A stretch of DNA of 64,000 nucleotides. Origin: Planctomycetota bacterium. Lineage in GTDB: Bacteria; Planctomycetota; Planctomycetia; Pirellulales; PALSA-1355. The first letter of the stretch is position 1. Each line of letters begins with the position of its first letter. The position numbers and the translations under genes were made by a program. Location of the stretch: the NCBI GenBank assembly GCA_003389325.1, contig QQVE01000055.1, positions 1-64,000 of the forward strand, written 5' to 3'. A model generated the notes under the pieces. The model was not told the origin of the DNA. It was given only the letters and a program-made list of their open reading frames with translations, and did not search any database. Positions 9,418-17,633 of the stretch are shown piece by piece.

Positions 9418-10440
9418 TCACTCGGTCGCTTCTTCGCGACTCAGCAGGCGGAGGGCCTGCAAGATGATGGCTAGCACGCCGATGCCGGCCAAGACCGTCT
9501 TGGTCTGCTGTCCCCAGGTCTCGCCGGCGACGTCACGCCAAGTCAGTTGCACCGTCTCGGCCTGGGGCTGCGGAGACCGCGTGCTGGCGACGGGCGGCTC
9601 CGAATTGCGCGTGGACTGAGAGGCCGCTTGCCATTGCTGCTGCGGCGGCGATGCCACGGCTGGTGGGGCAGGGGGCGGCTCGAGCTTCGCCAGTGGCGCG
9701 GGATCGGGGCCTGGGGTGCTGGCTGGCATGGGCGGGGTGGCGGTGCGGGCCACCTGCACACCCGGGTCGCTCAACTGTGGCACGATGCGGCTGAGAAACC
9801 ACCGCACGCGGCCGCAGTAGCTTCCCGAAGTGCGCCCGTTGCCCTCGCCGAACAGCACGCCGGCCAGTTCGCCCTGGTCGTTGAAGATTGGACCGCCGGA
9901 GTCTCCCTGCCGGGCGCTTGCGGCCAGTTCGACCATCTCGTAAGGGAATTCGAGCCCGGGGGCGACGTACTGCGTACAAGGACCGCTGACGGCTCGATAT
10001 TGCCCGGAGCCGTAGCCGGCGATGGTCAGCATCTCGCCCGGCCGGGGAGCCCGGTTTGCGAGGGCCACGGGCTCGGCCCGGGGAGGCTTGCGGATGACGA
10101 CGGCCGCCAGGTCCCAGTCGTGGTCAATCGATTGGACCTTGCCCAGCGAGTAGAACCCATCGGGGAAGTGAACCGAGACCGGGCCCGCGGCTTCGTTGAC
10201 GACGTGCCAGTTCGTGACGACCAGGCCATATTGGTCGTCGGCATAGATGAGCGTGCCCGATCCGTACGAGACGCTGCCGTTTCCGGGGACGACGATTCGC
10301 GCGACGGCGGGATGAATCGTGCTGCGGGCCCACTGGGCAAAAGAATCCGCCTGCGTCGCGGGGGCCGAGAGCGCGCGCGGCGTGACCGCCGCTACCTGCG
10401 CGGCTATCAGACAGGCTCCGATTGCCAGGGCGCTCTTCAC
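9418..10440 (-). CDS. Trypsin-like serine protease with C-terminal membrane anchor
   Basis: The protein of 340 residues starts at the GTG at 10440, which overlaps the stop of the small ORF upstream (GTGA). A signal peptide or anchor ('ALAIGACLIAAQVAAV') is followed by a chymotrypsin-fold domain with all three catalytic residues visible: His79 in 'VVTNWHVV', Asp110 in 'DHDWDLAAV' and Ser181 in 'ARQGDSGGPIF'. After about residue 225 comes a Pro/Ala/Gln-rich linker of about 90 residues and a hydrophobic segment ('TVLAGIGVLAIILQAL') ending in a short charged tail, so the protease is probably tethered outside the membrane. No PDZ domain is present, which separates it from DegP/HtrA. It is the last gene of a three-gene unit with a ribbon-helix-helix protein and a 42-residue ORF. 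The target protein is unknown. Confidence 0.85.
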   Translation of the reverse strand: MKSALAIGACLIAAQVAAVTPRALSAPATQADSFAQWARSTIHPAVARIVVPGNGSVSYGSGTLIYADDQYGLVVTNWHVVNEAAGPVSVHFPDGFYSLGKVQSIDHDWDLAAVVIRKPPRAEPVALANRAPRPGEMLTIAGYGSGQYRAVSGPCTQYVAPGLEFPYEMVELAASARQGDSGGPIFNDQGELAGVLFGEGNGRTSGSYCGRVRWFLSRIVPQLSDPGVQVARTATPPMPASTPGPDPAPLAKLEPPPAPPAVASPPQQQWQAASQSTRNSEPPVASTRSPQPQAETVQLTWRDVAGETWGQQTKTVLAGIGVLAIILQALRLLSREEATE

Positions 10441-10565
10441 TTCTGACGTGCCTTGCGCTGATCCCTGCGTTGGGCTTCGATTCTGACGATTCGCGCGAGC
10501 AGTTCGCGCCGCAGCGCTTCGCGTTGACCGGCATCCGTGGGAGGATGGTTCGGGGTGCGACTCAT
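10437..10565 (-). CDS. 42-residue highly charged ORF between RHH and protease genes
   Basis: This small frame begins with ATG at 10565, eight bases after a strong 'gaggag' ribosome-binding site that sits on the stop codon of the ribbon-helix-helix gene. It ends with a TGA that shares bases with the GTG start of the protease gene. Such stop-start coupling on both sides is the main evidence that it is translated. The product begins MSRTPNHPPTDAGQREALRR and continues as a lysine/arginine-rich helix ending QRRDQRKARQK, with no cysteine, signal or membrane segment. No function is recognised. It may simply couple translation of its neighbours, or act as a small basic partner of the RHH protein. Confidence 0.65.
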   Translation of the reverse strand: MSRTPNHPPTDAGQREALRRELLARIVRIEAQRRDQRKARQK

Positions 10566-10577
10566 GGGTCTTGCTCC

Positions 10578-10829
10578 TCAAGCGGCGATCGGCCGACCGC
10601 CTTTCAAGTCCTCGTCACGCTCGGGGAAATCGGCGCCGCCGTTGTACAGTCTCTTCAGTCGCTCGAGTTCCGCGCGCAAGGCATTTTCGGCCAGTTTCGT
10701 CAGCGTCATCCGGGCCGGGTAACCGCCGAGATGCACGGCCGCGTTGCGGGCCTCGTTAAGCACTTCGACGGAAAGGTAGAGCGTGGCTCGCACTTTTTGC
10801 GATCCACAGCGGGGGGCACTCCTGGGCAT
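10578..10829 (-). CDS. Ribbon-helix-helix DNA-binding protein (plasmid-partition-like)
   Basis: The 83-residue protein has the plan of a ribbon-helix-helix regulator: a beta strand 'KVRATLYLSVEVLNEAR' then helices through 'MTLTKLAENALRAELERL', ending 'LKGGRPIAA'. From memory, proteins with this C-terminal 'NGG..FP....L.GGRPI' signature are often found beside partition ATPases on plasmids and conjugative elements, but no ParA-like gene is visible here. A good ribbon-binding candidate site, a 10-bp-armed inverted repeat, lies about 60 bases upstream (10891-10924), suggesting autoregulation. 'gcaggagcccgtc' before the ATG is a convincing Shine-Dalgarno. The stop is directly followed by the ribosome-binding site of the next small ORF. 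DNA binding is an inference from the fold; the regulated genes probably include its own operon. Confidence 0.7.
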   Translation of the reverse strand: MPRSAPRCGSQKVRATLYLSVEVLNEARNAAVHLGGYPARMTLTKLAENALRAELERLKRLYNGGADFPERDEDLKGGRPIAA

Positions 10830-10890
10830 GACGGGCTCCTGCTAGTTCCTGCGACGGGCGCGCACGAGCGCGCCGTACCAGTAGCAGGTT

Positions 10891-10924
10891 TCGGACGTTT
10901 GCACACGATTCGTGAAACGTCCGA
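10891..10924. promoter_or_regulatory. Candidate operator: 10-bp inverted repeat upstream of the RHH gene
   Basis: TCGGACGTTT at 10891-10900 is matched by its exact reverse complement AAACGTCCGA at 10915-10924, with a 14-base spacer that itself holds CAC and GTG. The repeat lies 62 bases upstream of the RHH start codon, where an autoregulatory operator is expected. It has no T-run and sits between genes, so a terminator is unlikely. A pair of 14-bp direct repeats (11000-11013 and 11019-11032, spaced 19 bp) lies just beyond it. Confidence 0.5.
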
Positions 10925-11047
10925 CGTTCGCCGCTGCCGCTTCGCCGAGCCGCAGGGTCGCCCAGAACCGGCACTCCTTGCGCTGCCCTCACGACGTGCG
11001 CTTGCAAGACGCCAAGCTGCTTGCAAGACGCCTGGCGGAGCGGGCGT

Positions 11048-11083
11048 AAAAAAACCGGGCTGGCGATCCTGCCGCCAACCCGG
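11048..11083 (-). terminator. Rho-independent terminator of the DUF1573 gene
   Basis: On the minus strand an 11-bp GC-rich stem (11083-11073 with 11065-11055, one G-T pair) closes a 7-base loop and is followed directly by seven T residues (A at 11054-11048). It starts 32 bases after the stop codon of the DUF1573 gene and separates that gene from the RHH-protease unit. Confidence 0.85.
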
Positions 11084-11114
11084 TTGCCCGGAAAAAAGTT
11101 CGGCACGCGCGAGC

Positions 11115-12119
11115 TTACTTGCCCGCCAGCGGAGCGGCGACCTGGCCGGTGGCCCGCAGGCTGACGCTCTTGGCGTCTTCCAGGTCCGTGACGATCTCGA
11201 TCGTGCAGGCAAGCTTGCCCGGCTTCTCGGGGGCTTCGAGGGTCACCGGGACGAGGTGCACCTGCTTCGCCTCCTCCGAGGGCTGGAACTTGAGGTAATC
11301 GTTGTCGCAGCGGATATCGACGATGCTAAACGGCTTCGCTCCCCTGACGACGATCTGCTTGGTCACCTTTTGACCCGGTTGCACGGTGCCCAGCATCAGG
11401 CTGGCCGGGCTCACGGTCAGTTCCGGCACGATGCGGGCCTCGACGGCCACGGGGAACTGGGTGGCACGGCGGTCGTTCGTCGTCAGAACCAGCTGGTCGT
11501 TCAGATAGCCGGCCGGAGCATCGTCGGAGAGTTTCACGTCCAACCGATAGCCGACTCGTCCGCCGCTACGCCCGGTTTCCTTGACCGACGCGGTCACGTA
11601 AGGCGAATCGCTCTTCACACCGGTAATCTTCCAGTCATTGCGCCCGGCATACTGGATCTGGATCTTCTTGTCGCCTGGCTCGCCTTCGGCCAGCGAGCCA
11701 AAGTCGACGTGGTTCGGGTCCAACACGACGTCGGTGCGAATGTAGCCTTTGACGTGCAGTTGCACTTCGGCCCACTGTGGACGATCGAACGTCACGGTCA
11801 CCGTGGCCCCGCGCTGACCGGTGAAGGCCCGCGTATTGAAGCGGCAGATGATCTTGCCCGACTCGTGCGTTTTCAAGTCGTCGTTCTCGATCCGCGGCTG
11901 CGTGCATCCGCAACTGGAGCGCACGGAGGCGATATGCACGTCTTCTTTATAGGGGTTCGTGACGACGAATTCGTGCTCGACCTTGGCCGCGCGCGGCACG
12001 GCGCCAAAGTCAACATCCTTTTCGGTGAACATACGGTCGGCCCACTGCTGGGCCGTGGCGGTCGTCGCGGTCAGGGCGACGGCTAGAGTGCAGGCGAGGC
12101 GAAACATGGCTAACCCCAT
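11115..12119 (-). CDS. DUF1573 domain-containing exported protein
   Basis: The 334-residue protein has a short signal peptide ('LACTLAVALTATTATAQ') followed by a DUF1573 domain (PF07610, Ig-like beta sandwich; about residues 30-125). It contains the family core 'FGAVPRAAKVEHEFVVTN' and 'SSCGCTQP', and further beta-rich repeats fill the rest ('LDPNHVDFGSLAEGEPG', 'VSPASLMLGTVQPGQK'). DUF1573 proteins are extracytoplasmic and common in planctomycetes and Bacteroidetes; their role is not established. An ATG at 12107 is an alternative start and gives a better-placed signal peptide; neither has a strong ribosome-binding site. The gene is monocistronic: an intrinsic terminator follows it and a 411-base gap precedes it. 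Confidence 0.85.
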   Translation of the reverse strand: MGLAMFRLACTLAVALTATTATAQQWADRMFTEKDVDFGAVPRAAKVEHEFVVTNPYKEDVHIASVRSSCGCTQPRIENDDLKTHESGKIICRFNTRAFTGQRGATVTVTFDRPQWAEVQLHVKGYIRTDVVLDPNHVDFGSLAEGEPGDKKIQIQYAGRNDWKITGVKSDSPYVTASVKETGRSGGRVGYRLDVKLSDDAPAGYLNDQLVLTTNDRRATQFPVAVEARIVPELTVSPASLMLGTVQPGQKVTKQIVVRGAKPFSIVDIRCDNDYLKFQPSEEAKQVHLVPVTLEAPEKPGKLACTIEIVTDLEDAKSVSLRATGQVAAPLAGK

Positions 12120-12530
12120 GGACGTGCGAATGTAGGATTCTTCGCTCGCAGGGCGGCGAAGTCAAAATACAAAAGGACCCTGCCGTGTGGTGCACGGTGG
12201 GCCCTTGGTGATCGCGCGAAAGTAGCGTTGGCAAATAGCATAATCGAGTCTACTTGTCGTTCGGGGAAAGTCAAATTTCCTTATCCTGTGCTTCACGTTG
12301 AGTTGCAGGCGTAGGTAAACGGACCGGGTTGGCGAGTGTGCGACCCTGTGCCAGAGCGACGAGCAATCGTCAAAAGCGATCCAGCCGAATCGCACGCGCG
12401 AGATTCTGGAAGATTCTCGTGCTTAGCTAGGATTTGAGCTCAAGTCGTCGAGCGTTGCGGCCGCGACACAGGTGCGCTCTAGAAACCACAGAGCACACGA
12501 GCGATCACGCCGCCCACGTCGCCGCGCGAC
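12120..12530. other. Intergenic region between DUF1573 gene and ABC operon end
   Basis: These 411 bases lie upstream of the DUF1573 gene and downstream of the ABC permease gene, both on the minus strand. The stretch near 12165-12300 is more AT-rich than its surroundings and should hold the DUF1573 promoter. On the minus strand a TTGACT hexamer at about 12270 occurs, but no -10 element stands at a normal distance. No terminator with a T-run was found for the ABC operon, and no credible small gene. Confidence 0.5.
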
Positions 12531-14216
12531 TTAATCGTCCCATGGACTGGACGGTTCGGTAGACACGGCCGCGCGAGCCGCGAGTTCCGCTTCGTCTTCC
12601 ATCACCCGCGGGGGCGTAGGGGCCCGGGCCTGCCGCAGTTCGCGTGCCAGGCCCGGAAGATTGAGAGCCCAGACACAGAGGGCGATGATCGGCAACATCG
12701 TCACGAGGACGGGGCCGGCGCCCGGGGGACGCGATCCCTCGGCGCAATACTCCCACATCGTCCACACGGCGTTGGTGATCTGCAGGGGCGTGTATCCCAG
12801 GTTGCGCGTGGCGGGGTTGCTGAGCTGGATGATCCAAGGCGCGCCGGCCCCGACTCCCAACAGCAGCATCAGCACGGCGATGCGCATCGCGGGCTTGATC
12901 TCGTCATAGCGACGCATTGCGCCGAGGATCAGCTTTCCCACGCCGAGATAGATGGCGATATAGCTGACAGCCACGATGCACGCTTCTAATGCTTCGCCCG
13001 AAGGCACGATCCGGCGGCTCGGCGGCGGATTGGATATCGATGACGCGCCGGAAAAGTTCCGCAGTTCTTCAAATATGGGCGTGGTCATCACCACCGCCAT
13101 CACGGCCATCATGATCATGTTGCCCAGCACGAACAGGTAGCCGCTGGCGGGACCTGGAGCCAGCCAGGACAGCATGATTCGACCCGGGATCGACTTCGGC
13201 AGATCGCGGCGCACGCGAGGCGATAGGGCGGGCGATTCGCCGACGATGAACATCCCGACAAGGAACCACGCGGCGGTGCTGAGGAAGATCAGCCCGTAGA
13301 TCACGTGGCGGTCTCCCCACCTGAGCACCGCTGCCGCGAACCAGCCGACCGCCGAGAGCTGCGCCACTGCAAGCGCGATTCGAAGTGCCGTCGAGCGATT
13401 CTGGTTGACGGTGGTTAATTGCGTGCGGGCGCAGAGAAATAAGATGGCAAACGCGTTGAGATAGAGAACGGCAAAGCTGAGGTTGACCTCCCAGAACTCC
13501 GGGTCGTCCACGGCATCGAACCGCATGAAGGCCGACATCATGCTGATATCAACGAAAAACACGAAGCACAGCAAGGCCGCCAACACAACGCCCTGCACGA
13601 TCGGTTTTCGCTGCGGTGGCGCGACCGCCGCGAAGAACAAGCCCACCTGAGACAGAAACAACGACAGCAGGCAGGTGTAAACCACCACGAGCAGCACGGT
13701 GAAAAGATTCAGCCCGCGCAGCAGGTAAGTAAACGCCAGGCAGGGGAACAGGGCCGACAAGTAAACCATCCTCTGCAGTCCGATCCCGGACAGCTTGCCC
13801 AGAAGTATTCCCGTGGCGTCCAGCGCCGTGATCGATACCAGCTCGTACGTGCGGTCCTGCCGTTCGATAGCCAGCGAATGGTAGGCCGAGTAGGGGATCA
13901 CGATCAAAAGCGGCGCGGCCAGGATCATGTAGTAGACGAAGAACATCGACTGCCCAGCGGCGCTGTAGTAGGCGCCGGGGCCCAAAAGCGCGAGACCCAA
14001 GATCGACCAGACCCAGCCGGCGATGAGCATCAAAAAGAACGTCATCGCGAACTGCCGGCTTCGCAGCGATTGCCTCGCTTCCTTGACGAGGATCGGGTTG
14101 AGCCGATCCGACAGGTGCCCGAGCCATTCCTCGAAGCGTGCCCACTTCGTGCCCGGCAAAACATCGGCCAATTCGGCGGGCTCGCCCGCTGCCAGGGGTT
14201 CGTCCAGAGAACTCAT
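12531..14216 (-). CDS. ABC-2 type transporter permease
   Basis: The 561-residue integral membrane protein has about ten to twelve hydrophobic segments, among them 'FFLMLIAGWVWSILGLALLG', 'MVYLSALFPCLAFTYLL' and 'LILGAMRRYDEIKPAMRIAVLMLLLG'. 'LNPILVKEARQSLRSRQF' before the first segment is typical of ABC-2 exporter permeases, and 'YELVSITALDATGILLGKL' matches the cytoplasmic coupling region that docks on the ATPase. The start codon overlaps the stop of the ATPase gene by four bases (ATGA), which means translational coupling. It should form the channel of an ATP-driven exporter with the ATPase at 14213-15169 and the large auxiliary protein at 15163-17331. The exported substrate is unknown. Confidence 0.85.
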   Translation of the reverse strand: MSSLDEPLAAGEPAELADVLPGTKWARFEEWLGHLSDRLNPILVKEARQSLRSRQFAMTFFLMLIAGWVWSILGLALLGPGAYYSAAGQSMFFVYYMILAAPLLIVIPYSAYHSLAIERQDRTYELVSITALDATGILLGKLSGIGLQRMVYLSALFPCLAFTYLLRGLNLFTVLLVVVYTCLLSLFLSQVGLFFAAVAPPQRKPIVQGVVLAALLCFVFFVDISMMSAFMRFDAVDDPEFWEVNLSFAVLYLNAFAILFLCARTQLTTVNQNRSTALRIALAVAQLSAVGWFAAAVLRWGDRHVIYGLIFLSTAAWFLVGMFIVGESPALSPRVRRDLPKSIPGRIMLSWLAPGPASGYLFVLGNMIMMAVMAVVMTTPIFEELRNFSGASSISNPPPSRRIVPSGEALEACIVAVSYIAIYLGVGKLILGAMRRYDEIKPAMRIAVLMLLLGVGAGAPWIIQLSNPATRNLGYTPLQITNAVWTMWEYCAEGSRPPGAGPVLVTMLPIIALCVWALNLPGLARELRQARAPTPPRVMEDEAELAARAAVSTEPSSPWDD

Positions 14217-15169
14217 TGCACCAGCCCTTCGGTGACCCGCATGAATACGTCCTCGAGACTCTCGGCATGACTGCCAAAGGCCACGACTCGGAATCCGGCG
14301 GTGACCACGTCGCGCAATAAATCGGCCTCGGTCTCTTGATCACCATCGTGCAGCAGCGTCACGTGGGGACCGTCGCGCTGCACGTTATGTGCGTCGCCGC
14401 GGGCTTCCAGCCAGTTGCACAAGCCTTCGGTGTTTTCCAACACGCGCACCCGCACGCTGCGCTGGGTTTGCCGCGCACGATGAATCTCTTCGACCGTTCC
14501 CACGGCTAGTAGTTTCCCCTGCTCGATAATGGCCACGGTGTCGCACATTTCCGCTAGCTCCGTCAGGATGTGCGAGCTGACCAGGATCGACTTGCCGTCG
14601 GCCGCCAATTGACCGATCATCTCACGCAGCTGGATGCGCGCCCGAGGATCGAGCCCCGCGGCGGGCTCGTCCATGATCATCACCGGTGGATCGTGCACCA
14701 TGGCCCGGCCGAGGCAGAGCCGTTGCTTCATTCCTTTCGAGAGCGAATCAATCGTCTTCTCGCGCAGCCCATCCAGCTTGGTGAAGCTCATCACGTATCG
14801 CACGGCGCGCTGCCGCTCGGCGCCCATCAGACCGTAGGACCGCGCGAAAAAGTCGAGATACTCCTCGACGAGAATGTTGGGTTGCGTATCGAAGTAGTCG
14901 GGCATGAATCCCAGCCTCGTACGCACGCGGTCGGGGTCCTGAGTCACCGAGAATCCGTCGACAAAGGCGTCCCCCGACGTAGGCAAATCGAGCGTGGCCA
15001 GGATCCGCATGCTGGTCGTCTTGCCGGCGCCATTGGGGCCAATGAAGCCGAACACATTTCCGCGGCTGACCGAGAAGCACACGTCGTCCACCGCCATCAC
15101 CGGACCAAAGCGGCGCTGCAGGTGGATCAATTCGATTTGCGGGTTCGTGTCGATCACTTCGCTCACCAC
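14213..15169 (-). CDS. ABC transporter ATP-binding protein (exporter type)
   Basis: The 318-residue protein is a complete ABC ATPase: Walker A 'GPNGAGKTT' near residue 45, Q-loop region 'LGFMPDYFD', signature 'DSLSKGMKQRL' (SKGMK in place of the usual LSGGQ), Walker B 'PPVMIMDEP' and switch histidine 'SSHILTE'. The signature variant and the C-terminal extension 'GSHAESLEDVFMRVTEG' are typical of the DRA/NatA exporter subfamily. It starts at a GTG (15169) seven bases inside the end of the upstream gene, with a second in-frame GTG one codon later. It powers the permease encoded directly downstream. Confidence 0.9.
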   Translation of the reverse strand: MVSEVIDTNPQIELIHLQRRFGPVMAVDDVCFSVSRGNVFGFIGPNGAGKTTSMRILATLDLPTSGDAFVDGFSVTQDPDRVRTRLGFMPDYFDTQPNILVEEYLDFFARSYGLMGAERQRAVRYVMSFTKLDGLREKTIDSLSKGMKQRLCLGRAMVHDPPVMIMDEPAAGLDPRARIQLREMIGQLAADGKSILVSSHILTELAEMCDTVAIIEQGKLLAVGTVEEIHRARQTQRSVRVRVLENTEGLCNWLEARGDAHNVQRDGPHVTLLHDGDQETEADLLRDVVTAGFRVVAFGSHAESLEDVFMRVTEGLVQ

Positions 15170-17331
15170 GTTCCGAGGATGACATGCAGGCTTTGCGTTT
15201 CTACCAGTCCGTCAACGCCCGTGACAATTTCTTGCGGACGATCGACAATCGCAACGTAAGTGCGCGGTCCAAGCGAACGGGATCGCACGGCCGCCCGCGT
15301 TTCTGCCAGTCCGTGCTCCAAGAGGCTGTCGTCAGGCAGGATGGCGGCCTCCTGGCCGTAATAGCGCCGACCGAAGAAGAACGTGCCCACGTCGTCCGGC
15401 GATGTGCTACCCAGCATCGCTTCGGGAAGTTCCGGAGCGTGCTTCGAGAGATCGAGCGAGAACTTCGTCAGTGCCTCTTCGAGCGCCTGCTCGTTCTTCA
15501 AGGCCGTGAGCGTGGCCCTTTCCCCGTCCGGGAACGAACCGGTGTGGTGATAGTTCCCACCGGGGTCACAGAGAATCAGGCTGCGGATGCGCGTCCCCAA
15601 TCGGTTACGCACGGCGCACTGCGCGCCGTCGGTGCTCATGGCCACGTCCAGGCCGCGACGGCTTTCTTGCGTGCGCGCCGTGACGTACTGCGTGGGCATC
15701 CGCGAACTGATCCAACCGCGCGTTAGATGCTGGCCTGCGTTCCAGGAGAACAAACGAGCGCGGTCGCGATAGTTGTTCGCGTTGGGCGTTAGTTCCAGGG
15801 GCGCGACCATCGTATCCTCTGGGAACGTGAGACCGCGCCGCGGTGCCAGGCCCATGTAATAGGAAAGCCTCGCCACATGGGCGGCCTGGCCGGCCCGTTG
15901 GTCCAGCAACGTGAAACTTCGAGCGCGCAAGTGGGAAGCAAGGCCGTCGGCGAGCAGCGTATACCCCAGCAGCGCGCCGCTGGCGGCAATGGCCGCCAGC
16001 GGAACGGTGAACAGGAACAGGTGCAGCCGACCGCGTCTGCGAAGCAACCAGTAGTTGAGCGGTCCGATCGCTACGACAAACACGCTAATGAGAACCTGGT
16101 AGGCGCGGATCGGCGGAAGTCCCACGTCGGCTATCAGGAATTCGTTGAAATGAAAATTGCCGTGGTCCGGTACGGTGCCATACCGGCTCGTCCAGAGTCG
16201 CCGGGGCGGGACCACCGAGGTGATCAGCCACTGCCATCGGAGGCTGTCTCCGGGAAAGGGATTGTCGTCGGCTAGCGCTACGACTTGACCCAGCAGCAAG
16301 GCATTCCAGGCGAAGGGGGCCTCGGCGGGCATTTGGAGGTTAGCTGGAACGGAGAACGACGGCTGCGAAGCGCCGACGGCCGACTGCGTTTCGCGGGCAA
16401 CGCGGGCTGCCATTTCGATCGCTGGCACCGCTTCGTCTTCGAAAGACTCTCGCGTGGGAGTCTGCCACCCGCGGTACTTGTCCTTGGCTTGCTGATCTTC
16501 TGGAATCTGCGTCAGCGTTTCGACTTCTGCCAGACCGTGCCAATCGCCCCCCACGCCGAAGATGCAAAGCGTCCCCCCACAACGGGCCCAATCGGTGAGG
16601 GCTTGCCAAACTTCCGGACGATTCGATGCCAGGTCACGGGCATCGGCGAGCGAGACGAACGTGATATCCAGTACGCTATAGTCGATCCACTTGTCCGTGA
16701 GATCTTGTGGCATTCGATGGACAAAGGTGGGCACATTCGATAGCTGCGTGAAGTCGATTCTCGTTGAGTACGGAGCCGCCGCGATTCCCAGGAATGCGAA
16801 CTCGGAAACGTCGGGGACACTTGCTCCCACGAACAGCATCCTTGGAATTTCGAGCCAATTGTTCGCATTGTTGATGCTGATTGTCCCAGTCAGCTCTTCG
16901 ACCGGGGCACCGTTGAGCGACGTTTCGATGCGAATTCGATGTTCTGGCGAGGCGAGCTGCGGCAGGCGGACGATCTTCGAGGCGCTCTTGCTGCCAGCCG
17001 GCAGTTCGATCTCGAAGCTTGTCGACACGCCCGAGTTTGCAGACCAGTCGCTTCCCATCCCCAGCTCGATCGCCAGCGTGTAGGTGTCCTTGGCCGGCGC
17101 GGGACTGCGGACGTCAACGCGAATCGGTCGGTAGCCGTACCCCTGCACCCATTCGCAATCGACCACAATTCGCAATCCATGTGGCGCGGGTTTGAGGCCC
17201 GTCGGCAGAGAGATGGGCGACCCTGTGCCGCCTCGGGCGGGCGAGGTCATCGCCAAAACCGAGAGACAGGCTAGCAGCAGGCCCCCGGCCAGTTGCCCCG
17301 GAAAGAGCGTGTCTCGCAGCGCGCCTCTCAT
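15163..17331 (-). CDS. ABC exporter-associated large extracytoplasmic/membrane protein
   Basis: The 722-residue protein starts with a signal peptide ('LAGGLLLACLSVLAMTSPARG'). A large beta-rich domain ('LRIVVDCEWVQGYGYRPIR', 'EDQQAKDKYRGWQTPTRE') follows up to about residue 400. Two adjacent membrane segments come next ('LISVFVVAIGPLNYWLL' and 'TVPLAAIAASGALLGYTLL'), and then a second soluble domain. No catalytic motif was recognised. The arrangement, a one-operon partner of an ABC-2 permease and ATPase with a big external domain, recalls the auxiliary subunit of gliding-type (GldG-like) exporters, but I see no clear sequence match to that family. The gene is third from the end of the four-gene operon and overlaps the ATPase gene by seven bases. 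Confidence 0.65.
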   Translation of the reverse strand: MRGALRDTLFPGQLAGGLLLACLSVLAMTSPARGGTGSPISLPTGLKPAPHGLRIVVDCEWVQGYGYRPIRVDVRSPAPAKDTYTLAIELGMGSDWSANSGVSTSFEIELPAGSKSASKIVRLPQLASPEHRIRIETSLNGAPVEELTGTISINNANNWLEIPRMLFVGASVPDVSEFAFLGIAAAPYSTRIDFTQLSNVPTFVHRMPQDLTDKWIDYSVLDITFVSLADARDLASNRPEVWQALTDWARCGGTLCIFGVGGDWHGLAEVETLTQIPEDQQAKDKYRGWQTPTRESFEDEAVPAIEMAARVARETQSAVGASQPSFSVPANLQMPAEAPFAWNALLLGQVVALADDNPFPGDSLRWQWLITSVVPPRRLWTSRYGTVPDHGNFHFNEFLIADVGLPPIRAYQVLISVFVVAIGPLNYWLLRRRGRLHLFLFTVPLAAIAASGALLGYTLLADGLASHLRARSFTLLDQRAGQAAHVARLSYYMGLAPRRGLTFPEDTMVAPLELTPNANNYRDRARLFSWNAGQHLTRGWISSRMPTQYVTARTQESRRGLDVAMSTDGAQCAVRNRLGTRIRSLILCDPGGNYHHTGSFPDGERATLTALKNEQALEEALTKFSLDLSKHAPELPEAMLGSTSPDDVGTFFFGRRYYGQEAAILPDDSLLEHGLAETRAAVRSRSLGPRTYVAIVDRPQEIVTGVDGLVETQSLHVILGTW

Positions 17332-17405
17332 GCTACTGCTCCTTCGCGCGTTCGCGGACGAACGCGCCGCCGATTTTCACAGTCCCGGCCGGTTGAGCCG
17401 AATGG

Positions 17406-17633
17406 CTACGGCTCGTCGTTGGTCGGGCCACGGCTGAGCGCCGCGCCCAAGCCGCGAGAAACCACGTACAGCAACGCTTGGATAGCGAATAGGACGCCTA
17501 TTCCCGCCATGGCAAACGCGGCGGCGATGGCCCACACGTAGCCCCGCGTGGCAACGGCCGGCACGAGGCACAACACCGCGCACACGGTGACCACAAACAG
17601 CAGACGGCGTAGTGAGAATTGGGGGGTAAGCAT
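17406..17633 (-). CDS. Small two-helix membrane protein with 'FSLRRLL' start
   Basis: The 75-residue protein begins MLTPQFSLRRLLFVVTVCAV. The 'FSLR.LL' opening followed at once by a hydrophobic helix is very common in planctomycete membrane proteins. A second helix ('AIAAAFAMAGIGVLFAIQALLYVV') follows, then a short hydrophilic tail. 'taggtag' just before the ATG gives a weak ribosome-binding site. It is the first gene of the ABC exporter operon, 74 bases ahead of the auxiliary protein, so it may be a small subunit of that exporter. Its function is unknown. Confidence 0.65.
   Translation of the reverse strand: MLTPQFSLRRLLFVVTVCAVLCLVPAVATRGYVWAIAAAFAMAGIGVLFAIQALLYVVSRGLGAALSRGPTNDEP

Noticed and set aside
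10422..12086. Plus-strand frame of 554 codons opposite the RHH and DUF1573 genes
   Set aside because: It runs antisense through two well-supported genes, their terminator and operator region and has no family features.
12162..12395. 77-codon minus-strand frame in the gap upstream of the DUF1573 gene
   Set aside because: No ribosome-binding site, no recognisable feature, and it covers the region where the DUF1573 promoter is expected.
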